This document shows, piece by piece, positions 1 through 12,900 of a stretch of 64,000 nucleotides of DNA (positions are counted from its first letter, which is position 1; every line of letters begins with the position of its first letter). A program made the translations under genes and the position numbers. Source of the stretch: Lagopus muta. Lineage: Eukaryota; Chordata; Aves; Galliformes; Phasianidae. The DNA lies in contig NC_064433.1 of NCBI RefSeq assembly GCF_023343835.1, forward strand, positions 68,346,032 to 68,410,031. The letters run 5' to 3'. The notes under the pieces are model-generated. The model was not told where the DNA came from, did no database searches, and was given only the letters and a program-made list of their open reading frames with translations.

Positions 1-249
1 GTATAGATGAATCGAGCTGCTCTCCTTGTACTTGTTTGTAATGTCACGGGATGCTGTTTTAAATGCATCACATGTGCACTATGATCTTCTGAGTATCGGA
101 TAATGGGAAAATTGCTAAATCTGCACTTTCTACCCCATGCACGAGGTCCGCGGCTGAGAAACGCAGAGCCGAGAGCTTCCCATCGAGCTATATACTGTAC
201 TGACCTGGACCACAACACAGCACACACCGCTATCTCCCCACCTCACCTA

Positions 250-930
250 CACACTAAAAGGCGCGGGGCCTCGAGCGGCCTCCCGGCCTCGGCGTGCTGC
301 AGCCGCGCCCCGGGGCAGGGCCTCCTCTGAGGCCGCCCGCGGATTGGCTGTGCCGCCTTGTGCCATCGTGACACGGCGAGGGGCGGCGGGCGATTGGCGG
401 GCGGGCGGTGCTGGGCGAGGCCGCCATGTAAAGGCGCAGAAGGGCCCCCGCCAGCTGACCGGCGGGGCGACGGCGGGAGTGGCGCCGGCTCGGTGCGGCA
501 GCGCCCTGCCTCGCTGCTGGCCATGCTGGACCGCGAGCGCGGCTGGAGCGTTTCTTTTGCCGGCTGCGGCTTCCTGGGCGTTTACCACATCGGTGCGGCC
601 ACCTGTCTGCAGGAGCACGCCCCGCACATCATCCGCGACGCCCGGCACATCTACGGCGCCTCGGCCGGGGCGCTGGCCGGCGCCGTGCTCGTCGGAGGCG
701 GCTCGCTGGGTCGGAGCTGAGTGGAGCGGAGCGGGGCGGGCGGGGGCGGCAGGCTGGGTGCGGGGCGGCGGTGGCGGGCCGCGTTCCTGCTTAGCCGACC
801 TTGTCCGTCCGGCAGTCCGCCGAACCGAGCGGTGCCGGCTGCCCGCGGTTGTGCAGGGGTCGGGGCGGTGCTGCCGGCTGTGCGGGAGACGCCCCTCACG
901 GCCCGGCCCGCGGCTGGAGGCAGCGCAGGG
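250..930. promoter_or_regulatory. PNPLA3: CpG island / PNPLA3 promoter
   Basis: Very GC-rich, CpG-dense block around the first PNPLA3 exon, in sharp contrast to the AT-rich DNA on both sides. It has no clear TATA box near the start codon. Two inverted CCAAT boxes (ATTGG) lie at 343-347 and 393-397, 126-180 bases before the ATG at 523, and there are GC-box-like runs. This looks like a typical TATA-less CpG promoter. The transcription start cannot be fixed from sequence alone. Bases 1-249 upstream are ordinary AT-rich DNA with nothing recognisable. Confidence 0.8.
523..709 (+). CDS. PNPLA3: PNPLA3 coding exon 1 (residues 1-62)
   Basis: Carries the oxyanion-hole glycines and the GASAG elbow with nucleophile Ser47. 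The donor is CTGG|GTCGGA, weak at +3, but it leaves one base (phase 1) that joins exon 2 to give an Ala codon and continues the family alignment. Confidence 0.92.
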
Positions 931-3900
931 CTCCTTGCTGGGAAACGAGCGCGTCCCTGCTCCGGTTTGCTTTGCGCTAGAGCTTCAGTTAGCTTTGCCC
1001 TGCTGCCCCTATAGCTTCCCTTCCTTCCATTGGGCTGAGGTTGAGTGAGGTACGATCAGCACTGATGCTGACTTCAGCGCGCTTCCCTTCTCTGGCCTCG
1101 GTATCGCCAGCTATACGGTGGGTTGGTTAAGGTGGTAGGTGTTGATTTAAGGTGGCTGATGTCAATAAGTTGTTAGGGACAACTCCGGAGGGAACTTGGG
1201 CTCCCCGGGGTCGTGGTACTGAGCCGCTGGAGTTCAAGCAGTGTTTGGTCACCACTCTCGGGAGTGGGGTTTGGTTTTGGGTGGTTCTGTGTACAGTGCA
1301 GCGCAGTGGGTTGGACACCATGACCACCGTGAGTCCCTTCCAGCTCAGGGTAACTAGGTGTTCTACCGGTCTGGCTGTGATTTAAGTAATCGAGTTAGTG
1401 CTGTTTTGTGTCTGTACCAGGTATTTCTTGATGACAGATACTAGTTTGCAAGTAAATGCACTCTGTTGTGAAATATTGCTTGCCTGACAGTGCGAGAAGT
1501 GTACCATGCTGTTGAGGGCTTGTGAGAGCCCCAAAATATTGGCCTAGTAAACTTGACATGTTGAATTATTAAAGCAGCTTGATACAATAAAATATTAAGG
1601 TGTTTTAAATAGTGGCTAGAAAGTGTTTTGAGAAATGTATGAAATTTCTGCAAATCCGATAATGATTTTCCTTTTAGAACAAAAACATCAGTTGCGTAAA
1701 GGCTTGTGACTCAAAACTGGCAGTCTTTGTTCGTGGTACCCCTAACGGGCTTAGAACTGTAAGACTGTATATTTACATTTCAGAGGGAGAGGAGAAAACA
1801 ATGAGAACATGTTTTGAACTGAGAGAGGGTTTGGTTTTTCTCTTCAAAATTTTGGGGAGCTCTTCAATAAAATGGCAAAAGTTTTAGTCCATGTCTAGTA
1901 TTAAGTTCTAATTAGTGGTAGATTGCTTAAAAGGTCTAGGAAGCTGCATTGAATATCAGAAGTGCTTATAAGCTCAAAAACAGTTCAGATTGCTTACCTG
2001 AAAATATTTGATATCCACAGCTTTTAAGAATTTTAGTGTTTTAAGAACTAAGACTTGCAAACTTCATTTTATTCCAGTGTCATCTCTTTCTTATGTGCCA
2101 AGTGGAATTATCTGTAAATAATAGAATAACTAGTGTGTTTGTGAGCACTATCCCTGGTACTAAGTTTTATGGGTGAGAGTGTCTCTCCTAGAAACTATCT
2201 TTTCTAAAGACACTTGAGGTTATTAGAAGACATATCAAAAGCAGCCACATTCTAAGATCTTTGAATTATTACAATAAGAGGGAATACCCATGTTCATTCT
2301 GCATCCTTATAGCTGCTAATTTTGTATGTTTCTTTGAAAGCAGAGGGTCACCATTAAGGTCTTAAGAAGCATTATAATAATTTCATATACTTCATTGGTT
2401 TGTACTGTGCGGCTCTTTTACACTGATATTGTGTAATACACAGTATTTATTTCTGCAGTTGTGGCTGTACGTCCCACATGTTTTCACAGTTGCCATTCAC
2501 TGTAGGAAGAAAGATGAGTCAGCTTTCCTGAGAGATGTGTGGTGGAAGGGGCACAGCTGGAGCATGGGGAATTCTGAGCAGATACTGGGAAACATTGGTG
2601 ATGGGCAGACAGTTGAACTGATGATCTGAGAGGTCTTTTCCAACCTTGGTGATTCTATGATACAAAGAAAAGAAAATCTCCATGGCATGGGGAAATTGTT
2701 GGGATAGGTGCCCATAGACGCAGTAGGATCTCTGTCCTTGGAAATGTTCAAAACTTGACTGAACTCAGCCCAGAATTCATGTCCTTGTCTCTGCACATAA
2801 AACTACTTTTGTGTTTGTATACAGAATTTCTGACTTAATTTGACTTGTATGGTTGTATGGTTTTTGGAGGTTTGTACCTGGATGTTTTAAGTAAAGGCTT
2901 TCTTCATGCTTTTTGTTGTCTGTTGGCTAGAGTATGTAGTCTGAGTTAATGTAAGCAGCCACTGAACATGGGGGGTGGAGGGGGGAAGAGTTCTTTGGTG
3001 GCTGGAGGGGGAAACTTTCTGCTGTCAGATCAGAGAAAGATGAAGGGAGGAGGTTGGAGGTGGCTGTACTTGAGAGGATGATGTGCATTTTAGATTGATC
3101 CAAACAGGAGGCGTTGAGGTGCTCACAGTTTAGATCTTCTCCATAGATGTCTTGGATACTTGATGTTTTTGTGATGCTGTGGTCACCCACACAGATGGCC
3201 ATGCTTAGAAGAAAACTGTGACTTAGTATGCTAAGAAAGGTTGAAGTATTATTACATGAGAGGAGAAAATAATACTGTAGAAAAACAATATTTTAAAAAA
3301 ATTTAACTCAAAAGCTTAAGCGAAGTTCTTTCTAGTGCATTGTTGATGATTAGTTTGGTAAGTTGAATCCTATCTGTTCTAGAAATGAGCTATGCAAGTT
3401 AAAATTTGCAGGTTCTGAACATATTTGTGGGTGACCTTGTAATGTATCACTCAGGTTAATGACCTGTTACTTTGACCTTCCTTCCCCTTCTCCCCTTCCG
3501 CTTCCAAGCTGACTGGCTTATCAGGCAATATCCCCAAAGTATGCCCTGGAGGAGCATAATGCTCAGTGTTCAAACAAAACTTAGTCAGGTGGATGAGCTG
3601 TTCTGTTAGTCTTGTTAAACATGGCTGTGTGTGATTGTTAGAGCAGTGTAGGTGTCCTGTAGGAACAATGGTTCTCTGTAGTGGTTTGCTCTAGTTTCTA
3701 AATGCTGATTTAATTGGAGAAAATTTAAGCCGATAGGTAACAGACATCTTATTTAATAATAATAATAAAAAAGCCTATTTAAGTGGAGACCTGTGTTGCA
3801 AATCACCACTGTGTTCCTTACCTACTGCTTTAAAAACTTAACCTGCTGAGGTTCCCTATCTGGTTTCCTCTAAATGTTTCCTTTGCTGTGTCTTGTAACA

Positions 3901-6900
3901 GTATGTGTTGTTAATGTCAAACAAATTTTACTAGCTGTGATGAACCAAGGCTTCTTCAGCAGAGATAGTGTGGAGCTTAAATCTGTGTGTTATGTAATTT
4001 TTGTAGATGTTGCATATGGAATACATCTGTGCTGGTGGAAGGTTACTCATCTTTGTTTCTTTTTAAAGAACGTGTTTCCAGAATGAATAATTTTTAATTG
4101 GAGTATTTCAAATGGGTGTTTTACATCTACAATCTATATGGCAGTAACAAATATAAATAACTTAGTGGCTGGGTCCTCACCAGAACACAACTATTTGAAT
4201 GTCTTAGTGACTCCTTTTTTTTTTCTTCCTCAGGAAACTCAGACTCAGCTAAACACTGATGGGCTGTTAGTTTCTGTGTTAAAAATCTCTTGATGTCTTT
4301 TTTTTTTCATGCTGACAGCCAGTTGGAGCTCTAGACATGCTTTAGTAATGGAAGCGTGGGGTTTGTTTGTTTGTTTTTACTTCCATCTTTAAATGAGCTG
4401 TGTTTTATTTGCAGCTGAAGCATGTGCGGATGTTCTAGCGTTAGCCAAAGAAGCTAGAAAGCGGAATCTTGGTCCTCTTCATCCTTCATTTAATGTGATA
4501 AAGATAATAAGAGATGGCTTGATGAGAAATCTGCCAGAAAACACTCACCTGTTGTCATCGGGCAGATTGTGCATTTCGCTAACTAGAGTCTCAGATGGTA
4601 AAAACACACTGATATCTAATTTTAATTCTAAAGAAGAAGTAGTCCAGGTATGTTTGGTTTTGGCAACTTTTTGAGGTTTTGGTAGCCTTGAGTCCATTTA
4701 ATGTCTTCTGTTGCGTTTTTGATTTTAAACATCTTAAGTCACTGTTACTTTGACTGCACTTTAAAAATTAATTCAAACTTTATTAGGATACTCATTTACA
4801 AGTTTTTCCAGTTAATGTAACTGTGAATGAGGTGAGTAGGTGTGCAAGAGATCCGTCTTAAAAACAGATATGCCTTTAAAGTGCTGTGCATCTAAGGCAA
4901 CTGTATCTGTCATGAAGAATATTTTGCAGAGTTATTCTTATAAAAGCAGTGATCAGGAAGCATTTAAAAAGTAGCTTTTTAAAATTATTTCTTAATATCA
5001 GTGTAAAAGTTAGTACAATATCATTCCTCTGGAGTCATGCAGGTATCCTGTAGTGGTTGCATGGCTTTCTCAGAGAATGTGTACCTTAAGGGAATTAAAG
5101 TAAACTTTTTTAATTAATATTTCTACAGATGATCGTCTTGTAAATCTTTCTTTTAAGATGAAATATGATTACATTAATAACAAAATTGAATGTCCTCATC
5201 CTTTGTATGAAATAATACTTGATTATAACTTTGTTTTTTTAGTAATTATGTAAGAGGACTTCCTGGGTGGTTTTTCTTTTTTTTGTTGCTTGTTCAGTTG
5301 GCTTTGCTAGCATCTGAAGAGATGAATGTAAATGATAACTTCAGTAACAGAGCAGTTACTGTTTTTAATTTATATAATCTCGTTTTCCTGCAGGCATTGA
5401 TCTGTAGTTCATTTGTCCCAATTTATTGTGGCCTAATTCCGCCATCATTTAGAGGTGTGGTAAGTCTCTGTTAACAGCTGGAATTATTTTTAGATCTTCT
5501 GAAAATAAAAGAAAACAGTGTATATTCTTTTGTATTATAATAGTATAAAAGAAATACACTCATCAAAGCTCCTAGTACTGAACCTGTATGTTTGTTACAA
5601 GTTGCTTGTCTGTTTCCATTAATACACATAATCTCATGGTTACACGATCTCTTGATACTTCATGGCTATGCTGAGTTTTTTACTAAGTTGTATTTTCTGT
5701 ACTTCCAAATCTCATTTCCTTTGAACAAGGAGAGGGGAGGAATGCAGGGGGGAAAAAAAAAAAAATTAAAAATAATAATAATTCCTTAAAAGTGATTGGT
5801 TACAGTCTGTTCTCGAGGCTATCTGTAAGTACTAAAAGGTCAAGGATAGCCAGGAAATGCTTAAATTAAAGCAAAAGTGATTAGAACTGTAGGGGGACTT
5901 TTCTTTATCTGTACTTCTGAACCTTGTATGTCTTTTTAAACTCCTCCAGATTAAAGGTGTTATGAAAACAGGACGTTGGACTGAATCCAAGGTTTAGGTG
6001 GATCCAGGATTATCTGGCTCTTCAGTCCTTGTCACCAGACAACAATGTTATTTTAAAAGACCTCATTCAGAGTACAAACATGCACAAGTGATGCTTTATT
6101 TGGCCCTATTTTGAGGAAAGGGAAGGAGGAGGGACCTTATCCTTTTGTTATTTGCAATAACTTTGGTATCATTTTAATGCTTAGGAGGTATGTTGTAACT
6201 TGTATGCAAACGTAGTATTCTTACCGCTTGATATGACTCCTGTAGGGCTTAAATACTGTAGAATGTCCAATATTTAAACTTTGTAGATTCTTGCCATTTA
6301 GTGGCTTGGTGCTTCCTGCATGTAACACAGAGACTTGTGGGAAATGTTTAATAACTGTGCAATACTAGCAATGTGCAACAGCTCTTTACCTGTGTGCATC
6401 TGCTGCAACAACTGAAGTTTGGAGTATTTTCAGAGCATTACCTTCCAGACTGTGTTGCATTCCCTTTGAAAGCGTGGCCAGTGTCAGTAGAAAAAGCAGG
6501 TTTGCTGAAGGACTTCATGATATAAAACAACCTCAGTTCTAAGCTAGCTATTCTCAGGTGGTAGAACTGCCAGTGGCTGGTCTCTGTTGGATTTGAGGTC
6601 ATTTCCCCAATGTGAAGTTTCCTTCTGCCACGTTTTCTCCCTCCTGTCTTTAGTAAGAGATGGTTACGTTGTGACAAGGCACAAGCTATGTGCCTCACCA
6701 GGCTAGTGTGTGCTTAGCAAAATGAATGACTGAGATCTATCTGTCTTTCACTCGCTGGGAAAAAAGGGGATCTAAATAGAGGTCATCTTTTTACCTAACT
6801 GCTGGTTGTGAAGTGTGTTGGGTTGATGATTGTTACTGTATTTTGTTTGGTTTTTGTTTTACACCTTTCAATCATATCCATGGGTTTAGATTCCAAACAT

Positions 6901-9900
6901 GTTAAGGGGATCAGATAGGCAGAAACTGTAAACAAAAAGCAAAAAACCAAAAGCAAAACAACCAACAAAAACAATGACAACAGCCATCCCCATTGCCCCC
7001 CTCCCTCCCCAAAAAACAAACAAACAAAAAAACCCAGTGAAAACCAACCAACATAATCCAGGCATGTGCTTCTACTTCTGAGTAATTTAATGAGAAGATT
7101 GCATTCTGTGGCTGTGCGTTTCCTTCTTGGTCAGACATCTTATGATGATTCCACATAGCGTTTGGTGATGGCATTATATGCCTGTAGGAAGTTTGTCAGC
7201 AGCTGCTTACTGCTGGGTATAAAGAGTGTCCAAGAAAGCTGACAGGTAGGAACAGGCTTTTCTAGAAAAGTATGTTGAATAAATTGCTTTGAGCTGTCCT
7301 TTTCCTCATTCCTAGTTTGTTTCTCACAGTGCTTGGGGAGCAAGTATCAATCCATATTAAACTGCTTTGAGCAGATTGTTCCTGCTTAAAGCTGCCTTGC
7401 CTTTCCATTTTATGAAAGGATCCACAAGTTCTATCTGATGCCTGGTTAGGAAGGAGGAAAATGGAGCCACTAAAACAGCAAAGTTGGTCAGGAGGTGATC
7501 TTTTGATGCTGTTAGAATATCTGTCGAAAAATGGCCTTACAGGAGAGAAGATTATTGTGAGTGACTTGGTTGAGTTTTGTAGCTGCTGCATTACAGATCT
7601 GTTACCTCATATAGCACTTTTCAGTTCTTGGGTCCTAAATGCTTGAGATGATGATGCATTAAAACTCTGGTTGTGGGCAGCTGAAAACACACAAAAAAGT
7701 ACAACTTGGGAAACTTCTACACTTGTGCAAAGCTTTGTTTCACTTTTATTAGCAATTTCTTAATGTCTGAATATTTATTATCCTTTGATTGCAAATTGTA
7801 ATTGCAAGAGCACTTAAAAGCAGCTCTTTAAACAGAATGTTTTAATAGTGAGGAACCTGAAACTTGGAAGTGTAGAGCTATTCTCTTCTCTTCTTTCTAC
7901 AGAAGCACCATAGTACCTCTTTGGTTAGCGCTGTCCTTTGAGGAAGAGGAAACAATTGTGCTAGTTATTCTAGAGCATGTTGTGTGGGATTATCATCCTT
8001 AAAATGGATTTGCTGTTTGTTAAACACAGGAAGAAATCCCAAATAGAACACTCTTAGATTTTCTGTGGAACTACAGGACAAAGCATGCTATTCAAAATGC
8101 TTAGTCTGGGAGCATAGCAGAGACCATTCTGTTAGTTGTAAATGCTGCTTAATTCCTACGTGGGAAATTTGCTAGCTAGAAAATGTCAGTGTTCTTTTTA
8201 CTTTTAATCTTTGCAGCGCTATGTGGATGGAGGAATCAGCGACAACTTGCCTCAGTATGAATCTAAGAATACCATCACTGTTTCACCTTTTGCTGGGGAG
8301 TGTGATATCTGTCCAAAGGGCAATTCTGCCAACTTTCATGAAATGAATGTGACTAACACCAGCATTCAGCTCAGTTTGGGGAACCTTTATCGTCTAACAC
8401 AAGCACTCTTTCCACCAGAACCTAAGGTAACTCACTGCCTTCATGTATTTTTAGTGAAACATTTTTCTGTATAAAAGCTTTGCTTTTGCACAAAGCTCTA
8501 GGGATCTCAGCACTTTATCTGGTCGTATAAAGTTTTCTTGTGACACTTCTTATTTGCATTATTCATAGTCTGTGCTAGTGGTTTGTTTGTTTTTTAGTTT
8601 CTCTGATGTAAATTGCTATTGTCTTGCTCTGTTTCTTTAGGAATTACCACAGGATTCTATCATAAAATCCACACTGGTAAATTAATAACTGTCAAGTTAG
8701 AGTCTCTTCATGTTTACCTGCTAACCAGGTTCTTCAGAACTTTGCAAAAGTTCTAAATCATTTACATCAGATATTAGCCTTGCTAAGCATTTAATTGCAG
8801 ACTTGATGAGGGAAATAACTAGAATTGCAGTTGCTGAAACTGGAAGAAAAACAAACAAACAAAAAAAACCAAAACAGAAAACAGTCTGCCAGTTTACCTG
8901 GGATACATTACAGAGAAGTAATGTTTTGATTGCTGTAGATGTTTTGTTTTTGTTTTTTTTTTTTTTTTTTAGCCACTTTGCAAAAGAAAAACATTAAATT
9001 CTACTTATGTGTATGTTAATCTTTTTCTTTTGTCCAGGACTACTGTGCACATTAGTAGATGAGCTGGTGTTGCATCTGCTGAATGTGGAAGGCTGAGTTT
9101 GAGCTGGAACATGAGAATTCACAGCTGACCTCTTGTAGTTTTGGGAATTGGGAAGCATGGGGAGGGAAGAGGGGAATTGACATATTCCATCAAGCCACCC
9201 TGTTGCTTTGTTACTTGCTTCTGACATTATGCTGAAGACATGAAATGAGAGAGGAAGTTCTTCTAAGCCATTAGAATGCTGTCCTTTTTACTGAATGATT
9301 CAGTGCATCTGTGAGAGATGACAGAAAAGCAGTCGTATGCGTGACTGTGTGTCACACAGTAGGCTTATTAACCCGAATCTATAGGATTATAGCAACTGTA
9401 AGAAAATTTTACACTAACAAGGTTGAAAGATAGTTGTAAGTGGCTTTTTATTTTATAAACTCTTGATCTGAATTTTGATTTGCTGACTTGTTTACCCTCT
9501 GCTTGCAGGTACTAGGAGAGATCTGTGAGCAAGGATATTCAGATGCTTTTAAATTCTTGAAAGAGAATGGTATGTTACTCTTGTGGATGATTATTGGTGA
9601 TATGTTGTTAACCTGTGTGTTTTTAGTTGGTGCTTTTTTGATAAAGGGTTGAGGGGAGCAGGGGGTTTTGTAAGTTATATTCTCATTCTGAATTTCATCT
9701 GGTAGAAATCATAGTTTTAACTACTGGCATGAGGTAGTTGTCACACAAAAACTGCACTTCAGGGTTTTCAACATTCTTGTGTTAAGTCAGTACTAGTATC
9801 ATTTAGTGAAATTACCAATGAATTCTACTCACAATTCTAGAAAGATTATATCAGTTTCTTTTGCCTTAATACCAAAGGATAGGAGTAGACTATGCTCTTG

Positions 9901-12900
9901 TGCAATCTTATTTCCTCTCTTGTACTGTCCAAGTAAACTTGTAGGAAGAACATTACAATCCAGAACTGGGAACTGTCTAGCAATAGTATTAAGTAATGGA
10001 TAAATCCTTTGTCTATATCGTGAAAGACTTTACGAGTAGTCTTTAAAATGTAGCAGTTACTGGGATCCAGATCAGTTTAGGAATAACTGAAAGATCTTCT
10101 CTTTCTCCTGAATCACAGTAAAATATTTATGAATCTAATTCCTTGTTCAATTTTGAGACAGACAATTTAAAAGCAATCATTTACTATTTAGCATGAAGGT
10201 AACTGTGTGTATGAATGTATGAGATGCTATCCCCGTACTCTTCAGGTGCAGAAGCAAATAATGCTGGCTCAGATTATAGGAATGGAAATTATGGTGTTTG
10301 TACTATTAGAGTTAGTGCCAGCTAATGTGCTGTAATGTAGTTGTAGCTTGATGTGCTTGTACTCTAAGCACATGTTATTCCTGCTTCCTTGAAACAATTT
10401 CTTCATGTTCAAGAACATCCCAGTTCTGCTTAAGAGCTTAATTTCTAGGAATGTTGTTAAATAATTTTTAAGAGAGTCCCACTTTAGATCCTTTGCAAAA
10501 TAATTAAAAGCACAACTTTTTGCAGGCACAAACGTGCCTATAGCTTGGGGCTGCTGTGCTAAGATAGGTGCAGTACATGAACACAGCCTATGAGTTTCCA
10601 GTGTGCACACTTCCATCTGATGCTGTATCTGAGATTGCTTGCAGGTTTTTCTTGGAGTCTTTCCCTCATATCCCCTATGCATTGCTCTATTTGTCCTAAT
10701 TTTCATACTATTGATGTGATACTTTTTTCTTACTGTAGCCTTTCTGAACTCTTTAGTTATGCATCTACTTTCTTGTTAAGCTGTTTCAACTACAGGAGCT
10801 CCTACCTTTTTTTTTTTCACCATCCAGAATACTTAAATATAGATAACTTCTCTGCTAAAATCTTTTGTATATACTTTTGACAGTTATCAGCAACAGATGC
10901 TAATTTAGTTTCATACTTTGAATGTATCTTAATATTTACCTCTTTCCTTCTGCACCTTGTGACAGCACCTCGAAGTATTCTTATGATACCTTCTGTGTCA
11001 GATTTCCCATTCTAGTCTGATGCATTGCAGATGTTTTCTTTAAAATGAAAATGTCATTTTTCCTCATCTCCTTTAAGCTGTTTGCTTTGCTGCTCACTTT
11101 GCATTTACTTTGGCAAATGACTGTGTTTCAGATTCAGTTTCAATTAATTGTTCACTTTTTTCATTTGCTTCAGAATTTGTTTTAAAGTAAGATCTAAATT
11201 TGTACAAGAGTAGTCGTAATGATGAATAAATCTTTGTCTGCTTGTGTATTTGAACAAGTGAACAAGAACAAGTGTATTTGACATTAGGTAGATAATGTTC
11301 CTTCAGGATAAGATCTCCTGTAATGATAAACAAAGTACAGATACTCTGAAGACCTGTGGATTGAGCCTAAGTGGAAGCTCTTGACTCTTCCAGGTATTCT
11401 GAATGACTCAATTTATGTCAGCTTGTCCTTCACAAAAACAAATCCTCATGAAGCTGCACAACACATTGACTATATGAAGAAAAATATGTCTGAAAACAAC
11501 AGAATAGAAACTTCTCAAGTGGAAGTAGTTGGTGACCAGCTGAAGCAAAATCCGTGGCCTCTGGAGAAGAGCATATTTGAGAGTTTACCTCCTAGGCTTC
11601 GTAAAGGTACATTCTTCAGACTGTGTTCTGTAACTTTAAATGGCAAATAGTGATTTCCCATCTTACCCCACCACCTTACTCTAATCTTATAACTTGCAAA
11701 AGCTATTTTATTTAATTGTATTACTCCCTATGACATCAGAGATTAGCTGAAATCAGAAATGTTCTCAAAGTACGTAGAAAATGGAAATGTGTATCTTGAT
11801 TTAGCTACAAGAATAAGACTGAAACAGGGCAAAGGAGTCACTGTGGAGGCATGAATTAAATTCTCAAGTAGTTTTGAATTTAGTTTGTAAGTCTGCAGTA
11901 TCTTTGTAAATGTATATTTAACAATAAAGTTGAACTTCAAATTCAAACACTGGTTACCCCTGTCTTATTTTTATATCATACTTCAGTAGATTTCTAATTG
12001 CCTGGTTTTCCTGTTGTCTTAACAAGGTGTTAATAGACCAGGAGCACTTCTCATATTTCTTAGTCTATAATTCTTACTAAAATTTTCTTGTTGATGCTGA
12101 TCGGTATTTCCAAGATCTGAAATTTGTAGTCCTAGTGACCTAGGAGAATAAAATATGAAGTGTGAAACTTCTGAAAGCTGTATATGAAAACTGGAATATG
12201 TGGAACTCTAGAATTTAAACTTCTTAAAGTTCCACAGTTTCAGACAAGGCAAGGATGCTGTCTGAAATACATAAGGTTCACACCTCCAAAAATACTTACA
12301 TCTCATCAGAAGTTAATATTTAAATTTACTGCTTAACAGTTCCGAGTAATGTCTTTTTATTTCTGCGTTATTAGCCAGTGCTTCCCATATTTTAAAATAG
12401 CATTGAGAGTACTCACGATAAGTGCCTTGAGATTGCCTTATATCCAGTTTCTGTCTGAGCCTTATTCAGTAACACTTGATCGTACTGCCTGAAGATTACC
12501 AAAACTTGAGTGAATTAATCAAATGGTCTAACATCTTTCTCAAACACAATTACTCTTAAGCGCTTCAGGAAGCTTGTAAAGAACCCAATGGATTCTATGC
12601 TCAGTTCTCTAAACTCTTCCCTATGCGGGTGATATCCTATCTGATGCTACCATATACATTACCTGTGGAGTCTGCTTATTCTGCTGCTTTACGGTAAGAA
12701 AGTTTTCGTGAACCACTTTGTAATTGCACTTGAGTATAATTGAATGCTTATTCAGATTTATAGGTGCTCTGATACTCTATAATTCAAATGTTAACTGTCC
12801 AAAGAGAGTTACTTCTACCTACATAAGGTGCGTCCTCCTAAAGCCTCTACAATCTATATAAATAATCCTACTAAGAAAATGTAATAAATAATAAATTTAC

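Noticed and set aside
344-1048. 234-codon open frame over PNPLA3 exon 1
   Set aside because: It is in a different frame from the patatin-coding frame and is explained by low stop-codon frequency in the GC-rich island.
2690-2790. Possible further CR1 remnant (TGTCCTTGGAAATGTTCAAA)
   Set aside because: One CR1-like phrase only; too diverged to call with confidence.
10269-10706. 145-codon minus-strand frame in PNPLA3 intron 5
   Set aside because: Intronic, unlike any family I know, with no transcription signals.
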